Shown here: positions 46,689 through 54,101 of the stretch, in pieces | Layout: every line of letters begins with the position of its first letter | How positions within the stretch are numbered: the stretch's first letter is position 1 | DNA from: LMUY01 sp965199005 | GTDB taxonomy: Bacteria > Pseudomonadota > Alphaproteobacteria > Acetobacterales > Acetobacteraceae | Reading direction: 5' to 3' | Assembly: GCA_965199005.1 (NCBI GenBank) | Contig: CBDAQK010000006.1 | Location: 1,116,001-1,180,000 of the forward strand | Length of the DNA stretch: 64,000 nucleotides | The notes under the pieces: model-generated | Database searches by the model: none | Seen by the model: only the letters and a program-made list of their open reading frames with translations | Told to the model about the DNA's origin: nothing | Program-made: the position numbers and the translations under genes

Positions 46689-47333
46689 ATGACGCGGATT
46701 TTGATCCTGGATTTGGACGGCACCCTCATCGATTCGGCGGCCGATTTGGGCGCTGCGCTCAACCGGTTGATGCGCGGCCGCCATCTCGCGCCTTTCAGCC
46801 GGGCGGAGGTGGTGGCGATGATCGGAGATGGCGTCGAGGCGCTCGTGGTAAAGGCCTTGGCCGCCCGCGGTCTAGGCCCCGATGCCGCGGCGGTCGAGAC
46901 GTTCCGCGCCGATTACGGCCAGCACGCGGCTGAGGAGACCCAGCCTTATCCCGGCACGGCGGAGACATTGCAGCGGATGCGCCGGAGTGGATGGCGGCTT
47001 GGCGTCTGCACCAACAAGCCCGAATCGGCCGCCCGGACGATTCTGCGTTCGCTGGAGCTGGAGGGGCTGGTGATCAGTGTGACCGGCGGTGACGGCCCCC
47101 GGAAGCCGGACCCGGCGCACATGCTCGCCGCCGTTGCGGCAGCGGGAGGCACCCCGAGCCAGGCGCTCGCCTTGGGCGACCATCGCAATGATATCGTCGC
47201 AGCACGCGACGCTGGAATGCAGGCGATCTTCGCGCTCTGGGGCTATGGCTCAATCGCGATGGCAGAAGGGGCCGCGGCGATGGCGGCAAGCATCCTTGAA
47301 GTTCCAGCGCTCGCCGATCGACTCTTGCCTTAG
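46689..47333 (+). CDS. gph: Phosphoglycolate phosphatase-type HAD hydrolase
   Basis: The 214-residue protein has HAD motif I ILILDLDGTLIDSAADLGAALNRLM near 4-28. The cap includes MIGDGVEALVVKAL, motif II is LGVCTNKPESAA near 102-113 and motif IV is GGDGPRKPDPAHML and ALGDHRNDIVAARDAG. This matches Gph-type phosphatases that remove 2-phosphoglycolate. The ATG at 46689 is divergent from glmU (70-bp gap). Its stop overlaps the rpmB stop on the other strand by 4 bp. Confidence 0.85.
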   Translation: MTRILILDLDGTLIDSAADLGAALNRLMRGRHLAPFSRAEVVAMIGDGVEALVVKALAARGLGPDAAAVETFRADYGQHAAEETQPYPGTAETLQRMRRSGWRLGVCTNKPESAARTILRSLELEGLVISVTGGDGPRKPDPAHMLAAVAAAGGTPSQALALGDHRNDIVAARDAGMQAIFALWGYGSIAMAEGAAAMAASILEVPALADRLLP

Positions 47334-47626
47334 GCCGCGGCCTTCTTGGCCTGGGCGCGTTGGATCCGGCGCTTCAGGATTTGAGCCTCTTCTGGCAGGT
47401 TCCGGTTGGGCGTGCTCAGCAGGAACGCATCCAACCCGCCATTATGCTCGACCGTGCGAATGCCATGGGTCGTCAAGCGCAGATGCACCGCCGTCCCCAG
47501 CACGTCCGACAGCAGCGACGTCTCCTGCAGGTTCGGCAGGAAGCGGCGGCGGCTCTTGTTGTTGGCGTGACTGACGTTGTTACCGGTCAGCACACCCTTG
47601 CCGGAGATCATGCAACGGCGCGACAT
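47330..47626 (-). CDS. rpmB: 50S ribosomal protein bL28
   Basis: The 98-residue protein begins MSRRCMISGKGVLTGNNVSHANNKSRRRFLPNLQ, the bL28 signature, and ends in a Lys/Ala-rich tail. It binds 23S rRNA near the E site. It is monocistronic, convergent with gph (4-bp overlap of stops) and divergent from dcd across a 378-bp gap. Confidence 0.95.
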   Translation of the reverse strand: MSRRCMISGKGVLTGNNVSHANNKSRRRFLPNLQETSLLSDVLGTAVHLRLTTHGIRTVEHNGGLDAFLLSTPNRNLPEEAQILKRRIQRAQAKKAAA

Positions 47627-48004
47627 CGTTCGTATTCCTCAAAGGCTTGCGCGACAGAGCGCGGGTTATGACGACATCGCCCAGCCGGGTCAAGCCAAGG
47701 CACGCAAAGGTGGTGACTCGGCCCAGCATGGCATGGTCCGAGGTCGTATCAGCCACTCATGTTCAGAAGCCACCAACCGCTATGAAGCTGACCATCAGGA
47801 GTGCCAAACCGGAGAATGAGGCTGACATTGCAGCGAGGGAACGCCCGCGCATCCGCAGCAAGGGTAGCCCATATTCGTGTAGCGAATGCGGGACCACGTG
47901 GCGATGGCGAGTGCGTACCCAAGTGGAAGCGCGCATACCCGCCGGGTTTGCCGCGGCGCGCCGCCTTGGGGTAGACCGCAGGCTGTTGCCGGAGTCTACA
48001 CCCG
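47627..48004. other. 378-bp divergent gap between rpmB and dcd
   Basis: I see no convincing gene here. An open plus-strand frame runs through it into the start of dcd, but its composition is Arg-rich and arbitrary and it has no ribosome-binding site. A small ATTCG/CGAAT hairpin lies near 47874-47888. The region must hold the promoters of rpmB and dcd. No tRNA or riboswitch fold was recognised. Confidence 0.4.
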
Positions 48005-48559
48005 ATGCCCGTCATGGCCGACCGCTGGATACGACGCATGGCGCTGGACCATGCCATGATCGAGCCCTTTACCGAGGCGCAGAAGCGCGATGGTGTGATC
48101 AGCTACGGTCTGTCATCCTATGGCTACGATGCCCGGGTCGCCGACGAGTTCAAGATCTTCACCAACGTCGACAGCGCAATCGTCGATCCGAAAAACTTCA
48201 ATCCGGACAGCTTCGTCGACCGGCGCGGCCCTGTGGCGATCATTCCGCCAAATAGCTTCGCGCTCGCCCATACCATGGAATATTTCCGCATCCCCCGCGA
48301 CATCCTCGTCGTCTGCCTCGGCAAGTCGACCTATGCCCGCTGCGGCATCATCGTGAACGTTACCCCGCTGGAGCCGGAATGGGAGGGGCAGGTGACGATC
48401 GAGATCAGCAACACCACGCCCCTGCCCGCCCGCATCTACGCTGGGGAAGGTATCTGCCAGTTCCTCTTCCTGCAGGGTTCCGAACCCTGTGAGACCAGCT
48501 ACGCCGACCGCGCGGGCAAATACATGCGCCAGCGCGGCACCTCCCTGCCCCGAATGTAA
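48005..48559 (+). CDS. dcd: dCTP deaminase
   Basis: Dcd deaminates dCTP to dUTP, feeding dTMP synthesis. The 184-residue protein is typical: MADRWIRRMALDHAMIEPF, GVISYGLSSYGYDARVADEFKIFTN near 29-53, VVCLGKSTYARCGIIVNVTPLEPEWEGQVTIEISNTTPLPARIYAGEGICQFLFL near 101-155, with the catalytic Glu in the WEGQVTIEISN segment. Either ATG 48005 or 48014 may start it. The downstream murA is 11 bp away. Confidence 0.95.
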   Translation: MPVMADRWIRRMALDHAMIEPFTEAQKRDGVISYGLSSYGYDARVADEFKIFTNVDSAIVDPKNFNPDSFVDRRGPVAIIPPNSFALAHTMEYFRIPRDILVVCLGKSTYARCGIIVNVTPLEPEWEGQVTIEISNTTPLPARIYAGEGICQFLFLQGSEPCETSYADRAGKYMRQRGTSLPRM

Positions 48560-48570
48560 GGACGTCGCCT

Positions 48571-49833
48571 ATGGACAAGATTCGTATCCGGGGCGGCCGC
48601 CCATTGCACGGCGAGATCGTGATCGGCGGCGCCAAGAACGCCAGCCTGCCGCTGATGGCCGCCGGGTTGCTGACCGACGAGCGGCTGGTGCTGACCAATG
48701 TGCCCCGGCTGGCCGATATCGACACGATGTCCAGCCTGCTGAGCCAGCATGGCATCGCGGTGGAACCCGTCGGTAACGAGGGGCGCACGCTGTCGCTCGG
48801 CGGCAGCATCACCTCGACCGAGGCACCCTATGACATCGTGCGCAAAATGCGGGCCTCCGTACTGGTGCTCGGTCCGCTACTGGCCCGCTGCCGCGAAGCG
48901 CGCGTCTCCATGCCCGGCGGCTGCGCCATCGGCACCCGCCCGGTCGACCTGCATCTGAGGGGTCTTGAGGCGATGGGCGCCAAGATCGAGCTTGATGCGG
49001 GGTACATGAACGCCACGGCGCCGGGTGGGCTGCGCGGCGCGATGATCGTGCTGCCGTTTGCCTCCGTCGGTGCGACCGAGAACCTGCTGATGGCGGCCAC
49101 GCTGGCGGAAGGGCAGACCACCATTGCCAATGCAGCCCGCGAGCCGGAAATCGACGATCTGGCCCATTGCCTGGTTGCCATGGGTGCGCGCATCGAAGGG
49201 ATCGGCACGGGCACCTTGACCATCGAGGGCGTCGCCGCGTTGCACGCAGCTCAGCACGCCATCATTCCGGACCGGATCGAAACCGGCACCTACGCCTGCG
49301 CCGCGGCGATCACCGGCGGCACGGTGCTGCTCCGGGGCGCCGACCTGTCGCATCTGGCGGCGGTCCGCGCAGTGATGGACGCGGCGGGCGTGGAGATGGC
49401 GGGCGAGGCCGAGGGCATCCGCGTGACCCGGCGCAACGGGCTGCATGGCACGGATGCGATGACGGAGCCGTATCCCGGCTTCCCGACGGACATGCAGGCC
49501 CAATTCCTGGTGCTGATGAGCGTAGCGCAGGGCGCGGCCATGGTGACCGAGACGATTTTCGAGAACCGCTTCATGCATGTCAGTGAACTGACGCGCATGG
49601 GGGCGAACATCAACGTCCATGGCGCCTCTGCCATCGTCCGCGGCGTGCCGTCGCTATCGGGCGCGCCCGTCATGGCAACGGATTTGCGGGCCAGCGCCTC
49701 CCTGGTGATCGCCGGGTTGGCAGCCTCCGGCGACACCATCGTCAACCGCGTATACCATTTGGACCGCGGTTACGAAGCGCTTGAGCAGAAGTTGGCGGCG
49801 TGCGGGGCGGATGTGGAGCGGATTGCGGGCTGA
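48571..49833 (+). CDS. murA: UDP-N-acetylglucosamine 1-carboxyvinyltransferase
   Basis: MurA transfers enolpyruvate from PEP to UDP-GlcNAc, the first committed peptidoglycan step. The 420-residue protein starts MDKIRIRGGRPLHGEIVIGGAKNASLPLMAAGLL. The catalytic Cys is in SMPGGCAIGTRPVDLHL near 115, the fosfomycin-sensitive form. PYPGFPTDMQAQFLVLMSVAQG and ENRFMHVSELTRMGA near 330 are family motifs. It is probably co-transcribed with dcd. Confidence 0.96.
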   Translation: MDKIRIRGGRPLHGEIVIGGAKNASLPLMAAGLLTDERLVLTNVPRLADIDTMSSLLSQHGIAVEPVGNEGRTLSLGGSITSTEAPYDIVRKMRASVLVLGPLLARCREARVSMPGGCAIGTRPVDLHLRGLEAMGAKIELDAGYMNATAPGGLRGAMIVLPFASVGATENLLMAATLAEGQTTIANAAREPEIDDLAHCLVAMGARIEGIGTGTLTIEGVAALHAAQHAIIPDRIETGTYACAAAITGGTVLLRGADLSHLAAVRAVMDAAGVEMAGEAEGIRVTRRNGLHGTDAMTEPYPGFPTDMQAQFLVLMSVAQGAAMVTETIFENRFMHVSELTRMGANINVHGASAIVRGVPSLSGAPVMATDLRASASLVIAGLAASGDTIVNRVYHLDRGYEALEQKLAACGADVERIAG

Positions 49834-49946
49834 TGAACCGGGTTTGTGCTTGCGCCCGCCACGCGCAGCAGGAGTTGGCCGCTATGTGGCCGGTTGATTT
49901 GCCAGTTCCGGTTGTTCCGCAGCCTTTGGCTCGATGATCGACTTTG

Positions 49947-50114
49947 GATGCGCCAATCATAAGTCAGCACGAGTGCTGCGCCGCCGTAGACGGCGGTTTC
50001 GACGGTCTTCCTCTCGGCATATGCTAAGGTGCCGAGCCGGTGGAACGCCTCGTGCAGCTTCACTCTGTCAATGACCTGCTGCCCCACCACCACCAGCCCC
50101 TTGGCCCGACTCAA
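49947..50114 (-). pseudogene. Fragment resembling a DUF6036/AbiEii-type nucleotidyltransferase N-terminus
   Basis: Between murA and the small membrane gene the minus strand reads, from a possible TTG at 50114, LSRAKGLVVVGQQVIDRVKL and then FHRLGTLAYAERKTVETAVYGGAALVLTYDWRI. The AVYGGAALVLTYDWR part looks like the GGSALVL start of DUF6036 or AbiEii-like nucleotidyltransferases, often toxin-antitoxin partners. The expected RxTxDVD continuation is missing; the frame turns into Ser/Arg/Asn-rich nonsense. I read this as a truncated remnant. The similarity is from memory and weak. Confidence 0.35.
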
Positions 50115-50148
50115 TCTTACTACACCCGCATGGTGGGGGCATCGCGGC

Positions 50149-50385
50149 CTAGCTCAAGGGCGCTCCGGTGAAGCCCGGCCTCCGGACGTAAGCCCGTTCG
50201 CCTGACGCTGGGTTGATCCATACCTGTGCCACCTGCTGGCTGGACGGGTCGATGAACGCCTCGTCCGTCAGCACCCAATCAGCGCCCGGCGGCTGCTCGA
50301 GCAGTACGCGTTTGTAGCCCGGGCTGCGCCAGATCAGCCAAACGACGAAGGGGCCGAGCATCGCGGCCCCCATGATAAGGGCCAT
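50149..50385 (-). CDS. Small hypothetical membrane-anchored protein
   Basis: A 78-residue protein starting MALIMGAAMLGPFVVWLIWRS, one membrane helix, then LEQPPGADWVLTDEAFIDPSSQQVAQVWINPASGERAYVRR in a soluble tail. A GGGGTTGG stretch precedes ATG 50385. The frame is open 15 codons further upstream. It follows the YbjQ gene by 13 bp and is probably co-transcribed. Function unknown. Confidence 0.6.
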   Translation of the reverse strand: MALIMGAAMLGPFVVWLIWRSPGYKRVLLEQPPGADWVLTDEAFIDPSSQQVAQVWINPASGERAYVRRPGFTGAPLS

Positions 50386-50398
50386 CACCAACCCCCAA

Positions 50399-50719
50399 TC
50401 AGCCCGGCTCGATAATGGCCGCGGTGCCATAGGCGACGATCTCGCTCATGGTCTGGCCAATCTCGGCGCTGTCGAACCGCATCATCAGCACGGCATTGGC
50501 CCCCATGAGGCTCGCGTTCAGCACCAGCCGGTCGAGCGCATGGCGGCGTGCTTCCTCCAGCATCTGGGTATATTCCTTGATCTCGCCGCCGACGATGGAG
50601 CGCAGGCCCGCGACGAAATTGCCGCCGAGGCCGCGGCTGCGCACCGTCACGCCGAAGACCTGGCCCAACGTCTGGACCGTGCGATGTCCGGCAACCCCCT
50701 CCGTCGTCACCACAAGCAT
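50399..50719 (-). CDS. YbjQ/UPF0145 family protein
   Basis: The 106-residue protein begins MLVVTTEGVAGHRTVQTLGQVFGVTVRSRGLGGNFVAGLRSIVGGEIKEYTQMLEEAR and contains LMGANAVLMMRFDSAEIG near 73-90. Both are hallmarks of the UPF0145 (YbjQ) family of small pentameric proteins suggested to bind metal. Length is exactly typical. Two codirectional small genes suggest a minor operon with the membrane protein downstream. Biological role not established. Confidence 0.88.
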   Translation of the reverse strand: MLVVTTEGVAGHRTVQTLGQVFGVTVRSRGLGGNFVAGLRSIVGGEIKEYTQMLEEARRHALDRLVLNASLMGANAVLMMRFDSAEIGQTMSEIVAYGTAAIIEPG

Positions 50720-50861
50720 CCCGCCCTCCTCGATTGGTTACACGCGGGCTCGTTCGCCCCGGCACGCTCTTATCCTATCATGGATCGGACCGCCGGGCGG
50801 AGGGTTCGCAACAGCCCTGCCCGCGGCTAGGGTCATCGGATCAACGGGGAGCAAGTTCACC

Positions 50862-51605
50862 ATGGCACGTACGGCACTCGTCACAGGCGCTGGCGGCGGA
50901 ATAGGGCGAGCCTCGGCCCTGGCCCTGGTGAAGGACGGATTTGCCGTCGCACTCGCAGGCCGCCGCCGGGACGCGTTGCAGGAAACCGCCTTCCTCGCTG
51001 GCGGCGCCACAACCCTGGTGGTCCCAACGGACGTGACCGACCCCGCCTCGGTCGACGCGCTGTTCGCGACGATTGGCAAGGAATGGGGACGGCTGGACGT
51101 GCTGTTCAACAATGCCGGGGGTGGCTCCCCGGCGACCAATTTCGGCGACGTGACCGACGAGCAGTGGGAGAAGGTCGTCGCCGTGAATTTTTCTGGGGTG
51201 TTCCGCGTCGCGCGCGGCGCCTTCCGCATGATGCGGGACCAGCAGCCGCAGGGCGGCCGGATCATCAATAACGGGTCCATCTCGTCCTACGCGCCGCGCC
51301 CTGGTTCAGCGCCGTACACGGCGACCAAGCATGGCGTCAGCGGACTGACCAAGACGATTTCGCTGGATGGGCGGCGGTTCAACATTGCCTGCGGCCAGGT
51401 GGATGTCGGCAATGCCGCCACGGACATGACCCAGCGCATGACCAAGGGCGTGCCCCAGGCGAATGGCGCCATCGAGGTCGAGCCGCTGATGGATGTGGGG
51501 AATGTGGCCCGCTCGGTGGCGTTGATGGCGTCGCTGCCGCTGGATGCGAACATCCTCAACCTCACCGTCATGTCGACCGCCATGCCGTTCGTCGGCCGGG
51601 GCTAG
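50862..51605 (+). CDS. SDR family oxidoreductase
   Basis: A 247-residue short-chain dehydrogenase starting MARTALVTGAGGGIGRASALALVKDG, with TGxxxGIG at about 8-15. LFNNAGGGSP lies near 84-93, Ser near 138 in NNGSISSYAPRPGSAPYTATKHGVSG, and catalytic Tyr-x3-Lys near 150-154. A GGGGAG site at 50846-50851 supports ATG 50862. It sits 6 bp before an alpha/beta hydrolase and a FAD oxidase, forming a small catabolic-looking set. Substrate unknown. Confidence 0.86.
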   Translation: MARTALVTGAGGGIGRASALALVKDGFAVALAGRRRDALQETAFLAGGATTLVVPTDVTDPASVDALFATIGKEWGRLDVLFNNAGGGSPATNFGDVTDEQWEKVVAVNFSGVFRVARGAFRMMRDQQPQGGRIINNGSISSYAPRPGSAPYTATKHGVSGLTKTISLDGRRFNIACGQVDVGNAATDMTQRMTKGVPQANGAIEVEPLMDVGNVARSVALMASLPLDANILNLTVMSTAMPFVGRG

Positions 51606-51611
51606 GCGCCA

Positions 51612-52532
51612 ATGCCGCTCGACCCCGATGCCCAGCGCCTGATGGATATGGTCGCGCTGGCGAACCGGCCGTCGGTGGAATCGATGGCGCCGCCGGCCGC
51701 GCGGGCGTTCTATGCCGAGTCGCGACGGGCGGTGCAGCGGCCACCGCCGGAGGTGGCCGAAATCCGCAACGTTTCGGCCGGCGGCGTTCCCGTCCGGTTC
51801 TATCGAGGAATCGACGCGGTGCCCGGGCGCGGGCTGCTGTATCTCCACGGCGGTGGTTGGGTCATTGGCGATCTGGAGTCGCATGACGGCATCTGCCGGA
51901 TTCTGGCCAACGAGGCGAAGTGCCGGGTGGTCGCGGCGGATTACCGCCTGGCGCCTGAACATCCCTTCCCTGCGGCGGTCGACGATGCAGCGGCGGCCTT
52001 CGCCGATCTCGCCGCGCGGGCCGGCGAACTCGGCATGGAGCCGGGAAAGTTGGCGGTAGGTGGAGATAGCGCCGGCGGCAATTTGGCGGCCCTGCTGGCG
52101 CTCCGTGGCCGCGACGGGCTTGGGCCCATGCCGTGCTTCCAGCTCTTGCTCTACCCCGCGACGGACCTCGCCGGCACCCATCCCTCGGCCGGGGCGTTTC
52201 CCGAGGGGGTTCCGCTGACGACATCGTCGATGCGCTGGTTCATCGGCCAATATCTAGCCGGAAGCGACCCCGCCAACCCGGCAGTGAGTCCGCACTACGC
52301 CGACCTCGCCGGGTTGCCGCCAGCCTTTGTCCTCACGGCCGGCTACGATCCGCTACGCGACGAAGGGATCGCCTATGCCCGTGCCCTGGATCAGGCGGGA
52401 GTCTTGGTCAGCCACCTCCATATGGCCAATCAGGTGCATGGCTTCCTGACGATGAACCGGGTGATCCGCGCTGCGGACACGGCGCTGAGGATGGCCGCCG
52501 CGGCGTTGCGCCATGGCTGGGGCGGCGTTTGA
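51612..52532 (+). CDS. Alpha/beta hydrolase, hormone-sensitive-lipase-type esterase
   Basis: The 306-residue protein shows the oxyanion motif YLHGGGWVIGDLESHD near 77-92 and nucleophile elbow VGGDSAGGNLAA near 145-156. Catalytic Asp lies near 247 in AGYDPLRDEG, and His near 278 in QVHGFLTM. This places it in the HSL (family IV) of carboxylesterases. It lies 6 bp after the SDR gene, and its TGA stop overlaps the TTG start of the FAD oxidase, so the three genes are coupled. Confidence 0.88.
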   Translation: MPLDPDAQRLMDMVALANRPSVESMAPPAARAFYAESRRAVQRPPPEVAEIRNVSAGGVPVRFYRGIDAVPGRGLLYLHGGGWVIGDLESHDGICRILANEAKCRVVAADYRLAPEHPFPAAVDDAAAAFADLAARAGELGMEPGKLAVGGDSAGGNLAALLALRGRDGLGPMPCFQLLLYPATDLAGTHPSAGAFPEGVPLTTSSMRWFIGQYLAGSDPANPAVSPHYADLAGLPPAFVLTAGYDPLRDEGIAYARALDQAGVLVSHLHMANQVHGFLTMNRVIRAADTALRMAAAALRHGWGGV

Positions 52533-53617
52533 ACGGCGACATCCTCGTCCTAGGCGGCGGCATCGCGGGGATGAGCGTGGCCTGGCGGCTGGCCGTCGCC
52601 CGGGCCCAGGTGGTCCTGCTCGAGGCCGAGGAGCAATGCGGCATGCACAGCACCGCCCGTTCCGCCGCGACGCTGACGGAGGCCTATGGCACCAGCGCGG
52701 TCCGGCGCCTGACGGTCGCCAGCCGCCCATTCCTGGCGGCGCCACCGCCGGGCTTCACCGAAGTGCCTCTGCTCCGGCACCGGGCATGCCTGACCGTGGC
52801 CCGCGCGGACGAGGAGGAATTGCTCGACGCGGCATTGGCTGAAGGGCGTACGCACGTGCCGGCCATGTCGCGCATCGACCCGGCGGAGGTGCTGCGGATG
52901 GTGCCGGTGCTGCGGCCCGAAGCCGTTGCCGCGGCGTATATCGAGCCGGATGTGTGCGATATCGACGTCGATGCCCTGTTCAGCGGCTACCGCCGCGGCC
53001 TGCTGGCGGCTGGGGGGCGCGTGGTGACTGGCGCCCGTAGCCAGCGGATCGGGCGGGACGGCGCCGCATGGTGGGTGGACACGCCGGCCGGACGGTTCAG
53101 TGCCGCCAAGTTGGTGAACGCTGCTGGAGCCTGGGCGGACCAGGTGGCCGAACTCGCCGGCCTGCAGCGGGCCAACCTGGTGCCGCACCGGCGCACCGCC
53201 CTGATCATCGATGCACCCGGCAGCACCGACTGGCCCATGGTGAACGACGCCACGGAGACGCTGTATTTCAAGCCGGATGCCGGGCGGCTCATGGTCTCCC
53301 CCGCCGATGCCACGCCATGCGAGCCCGGCGATGCCCAACCCGACGAGCTGGACATTGCCATCACGATGGATCGGCTCGGGCAGGCGACCACGCTGGATGT
53401 GCGCCGCGTGTCCCATCGTTGGGCCGGGCTGCGAACCTTCGCCCCCGATCACTCGCCCGTGGTGGGCGAGGATGTGGACGCAAAGGGTTTCATTTGGCTG
53501 GCGGGCCAAGGCGGCTTCGGCGTCATGACCTCACCTGAGCTCTCGGCATTGGGCGCCGCCGCGGCGATGGGCCACCCCGTCCCCGCCGATATCGACGCCA
53601 TCCGGGTCAGGTTGTAG
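52529..53617 (+). CDS. FAD-dependent oxidoreductase (DAO/glycine oxidase-like)
   Basis: A 362-residue DAO-fold flavoprotein. From TTG 52529 it reads MNGDILVLGGGIAGMSVAWRLAVARAQVVLLEAEEQCGMHSTARSAATLTEAYG, with the FAD-binding GGGIAGMS near 9-16. KLVNAAGAWADQVAELAGL lies near 192 and WLAGQGGFGVMTSPELSALGAAAA near the end. Such enzymes oxidise D-amino acids, glycine or sarcosine. The start codon overlaps the hydrolase stop (TTGA). It is the last gene before the CRISPR-Cas island. Confidence 0.82.
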   Translation: MNGDILVLGGGIAGMSVAWRLAVARAQVVLLEAEEQCGMHSTARSAATLTEAYGTSAVRRLTVASRPFLAAPPPGFTEVPLLRHRACLTVARADEEELLDAALAEGRTHVPAMSRIDPAEVLRMVPVLRPEAVAAAYIEPDVCDIDVDALFSGYRRGLLAAGGRVVTGARSQRIGRDGAAWWVDTPAGRFSAAKLVNAAGAWADQVAELAGLQRANLVPHRRTALIIDAPGSTDWPMVNDATETLYFKPDAGRLMVSPADATPCEPGDAQPDELDIAITMDRLGQATTLDVRRVSHRWAGLRTFAPDHSPVVGEDVDAKGFIWLAGQGGFGVMTSPELSALGAAAAMGHPVPADIDAIRVRL

Positions 53618-54101
53618 ATGGTTGCGTTCCCGCAAGACGGGGTAGTCGAGAGGCCACAGACGCAGGTATGAGGGAAGCTGCCTGAGCAACCCTTAGGTTG
53701 GCCCTAATGCCTAGAGCTGTGACAGCGGTAGTCTGAACGTTGACAGCCTGACGATGCGTCGTAGTCCGGCCCCTCGATGAACAGTGGCTTATCATGTTGG
53801 GGATCGTTGATAATGCCGATGTTCGCGATGGCACGGTGCCACGTCAGTTGGACAGTGTGCCGATACGGCAGCTTGCGAGGTTTGTATAGACTGAGACCAT
53901 TCGGAGAGTTGGGAGAAAATGAACTACTATGCACATCGCCATCGATGGAACTCCATACTCGTGTGCTTTGGCGGCTCACGAGCCGGAATCTCACCAATGA
54001 ATAGCCGGGGTATACCCCCGGAACGTCAACTTCTACGGCCTCCCCGGCAGAGCTCCCGGGTTACTAGATAGACAAGGCTCGTTTGGCGATGAAAGGGCAT
54101 T
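53618..54101. other. 484-bp gene-poor gap upstream of cas3
   Basis: This stretch marks the left border of the CRISPR-Cas island and is visibly lower in GC than its neighbours. I find no convincing gene. A 97-codon minus-strand frame (53704-53997) and short plus-strand frames near 53793-53888 and 53919-54071 have no recognisable domain and could be remnants of lost DNA. The cas3 ribosome-binding site AAAGGG (54092-54097) lies at the right end. Confidence 0.4.
54007..54018. promoter_or_regulatory. Perfect 12-bp palindrome upstream of cas3
   Basis: GGGGTATACCCC is fully self-complementary and lies about 84-95 bp before the cas3 ATG. The flanking CC/GG extends the symmetry with one mismatch. A short palindrome at this distance could be an operator. 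It could also be chance. Confidence 0.25.

Noticed and set aside
47647..48255. Long plus-strand frame between rpmB and dcd
   Set aside because: Arg-rich arbitrary composition and overlap with the well-supported dcd in another frame.
53704..53997. 97-codon minus-strand frame upstream of cas3
   Set aside because: No recognisable domain, no convincing start signal and odd composition; kept only as part of the border region.
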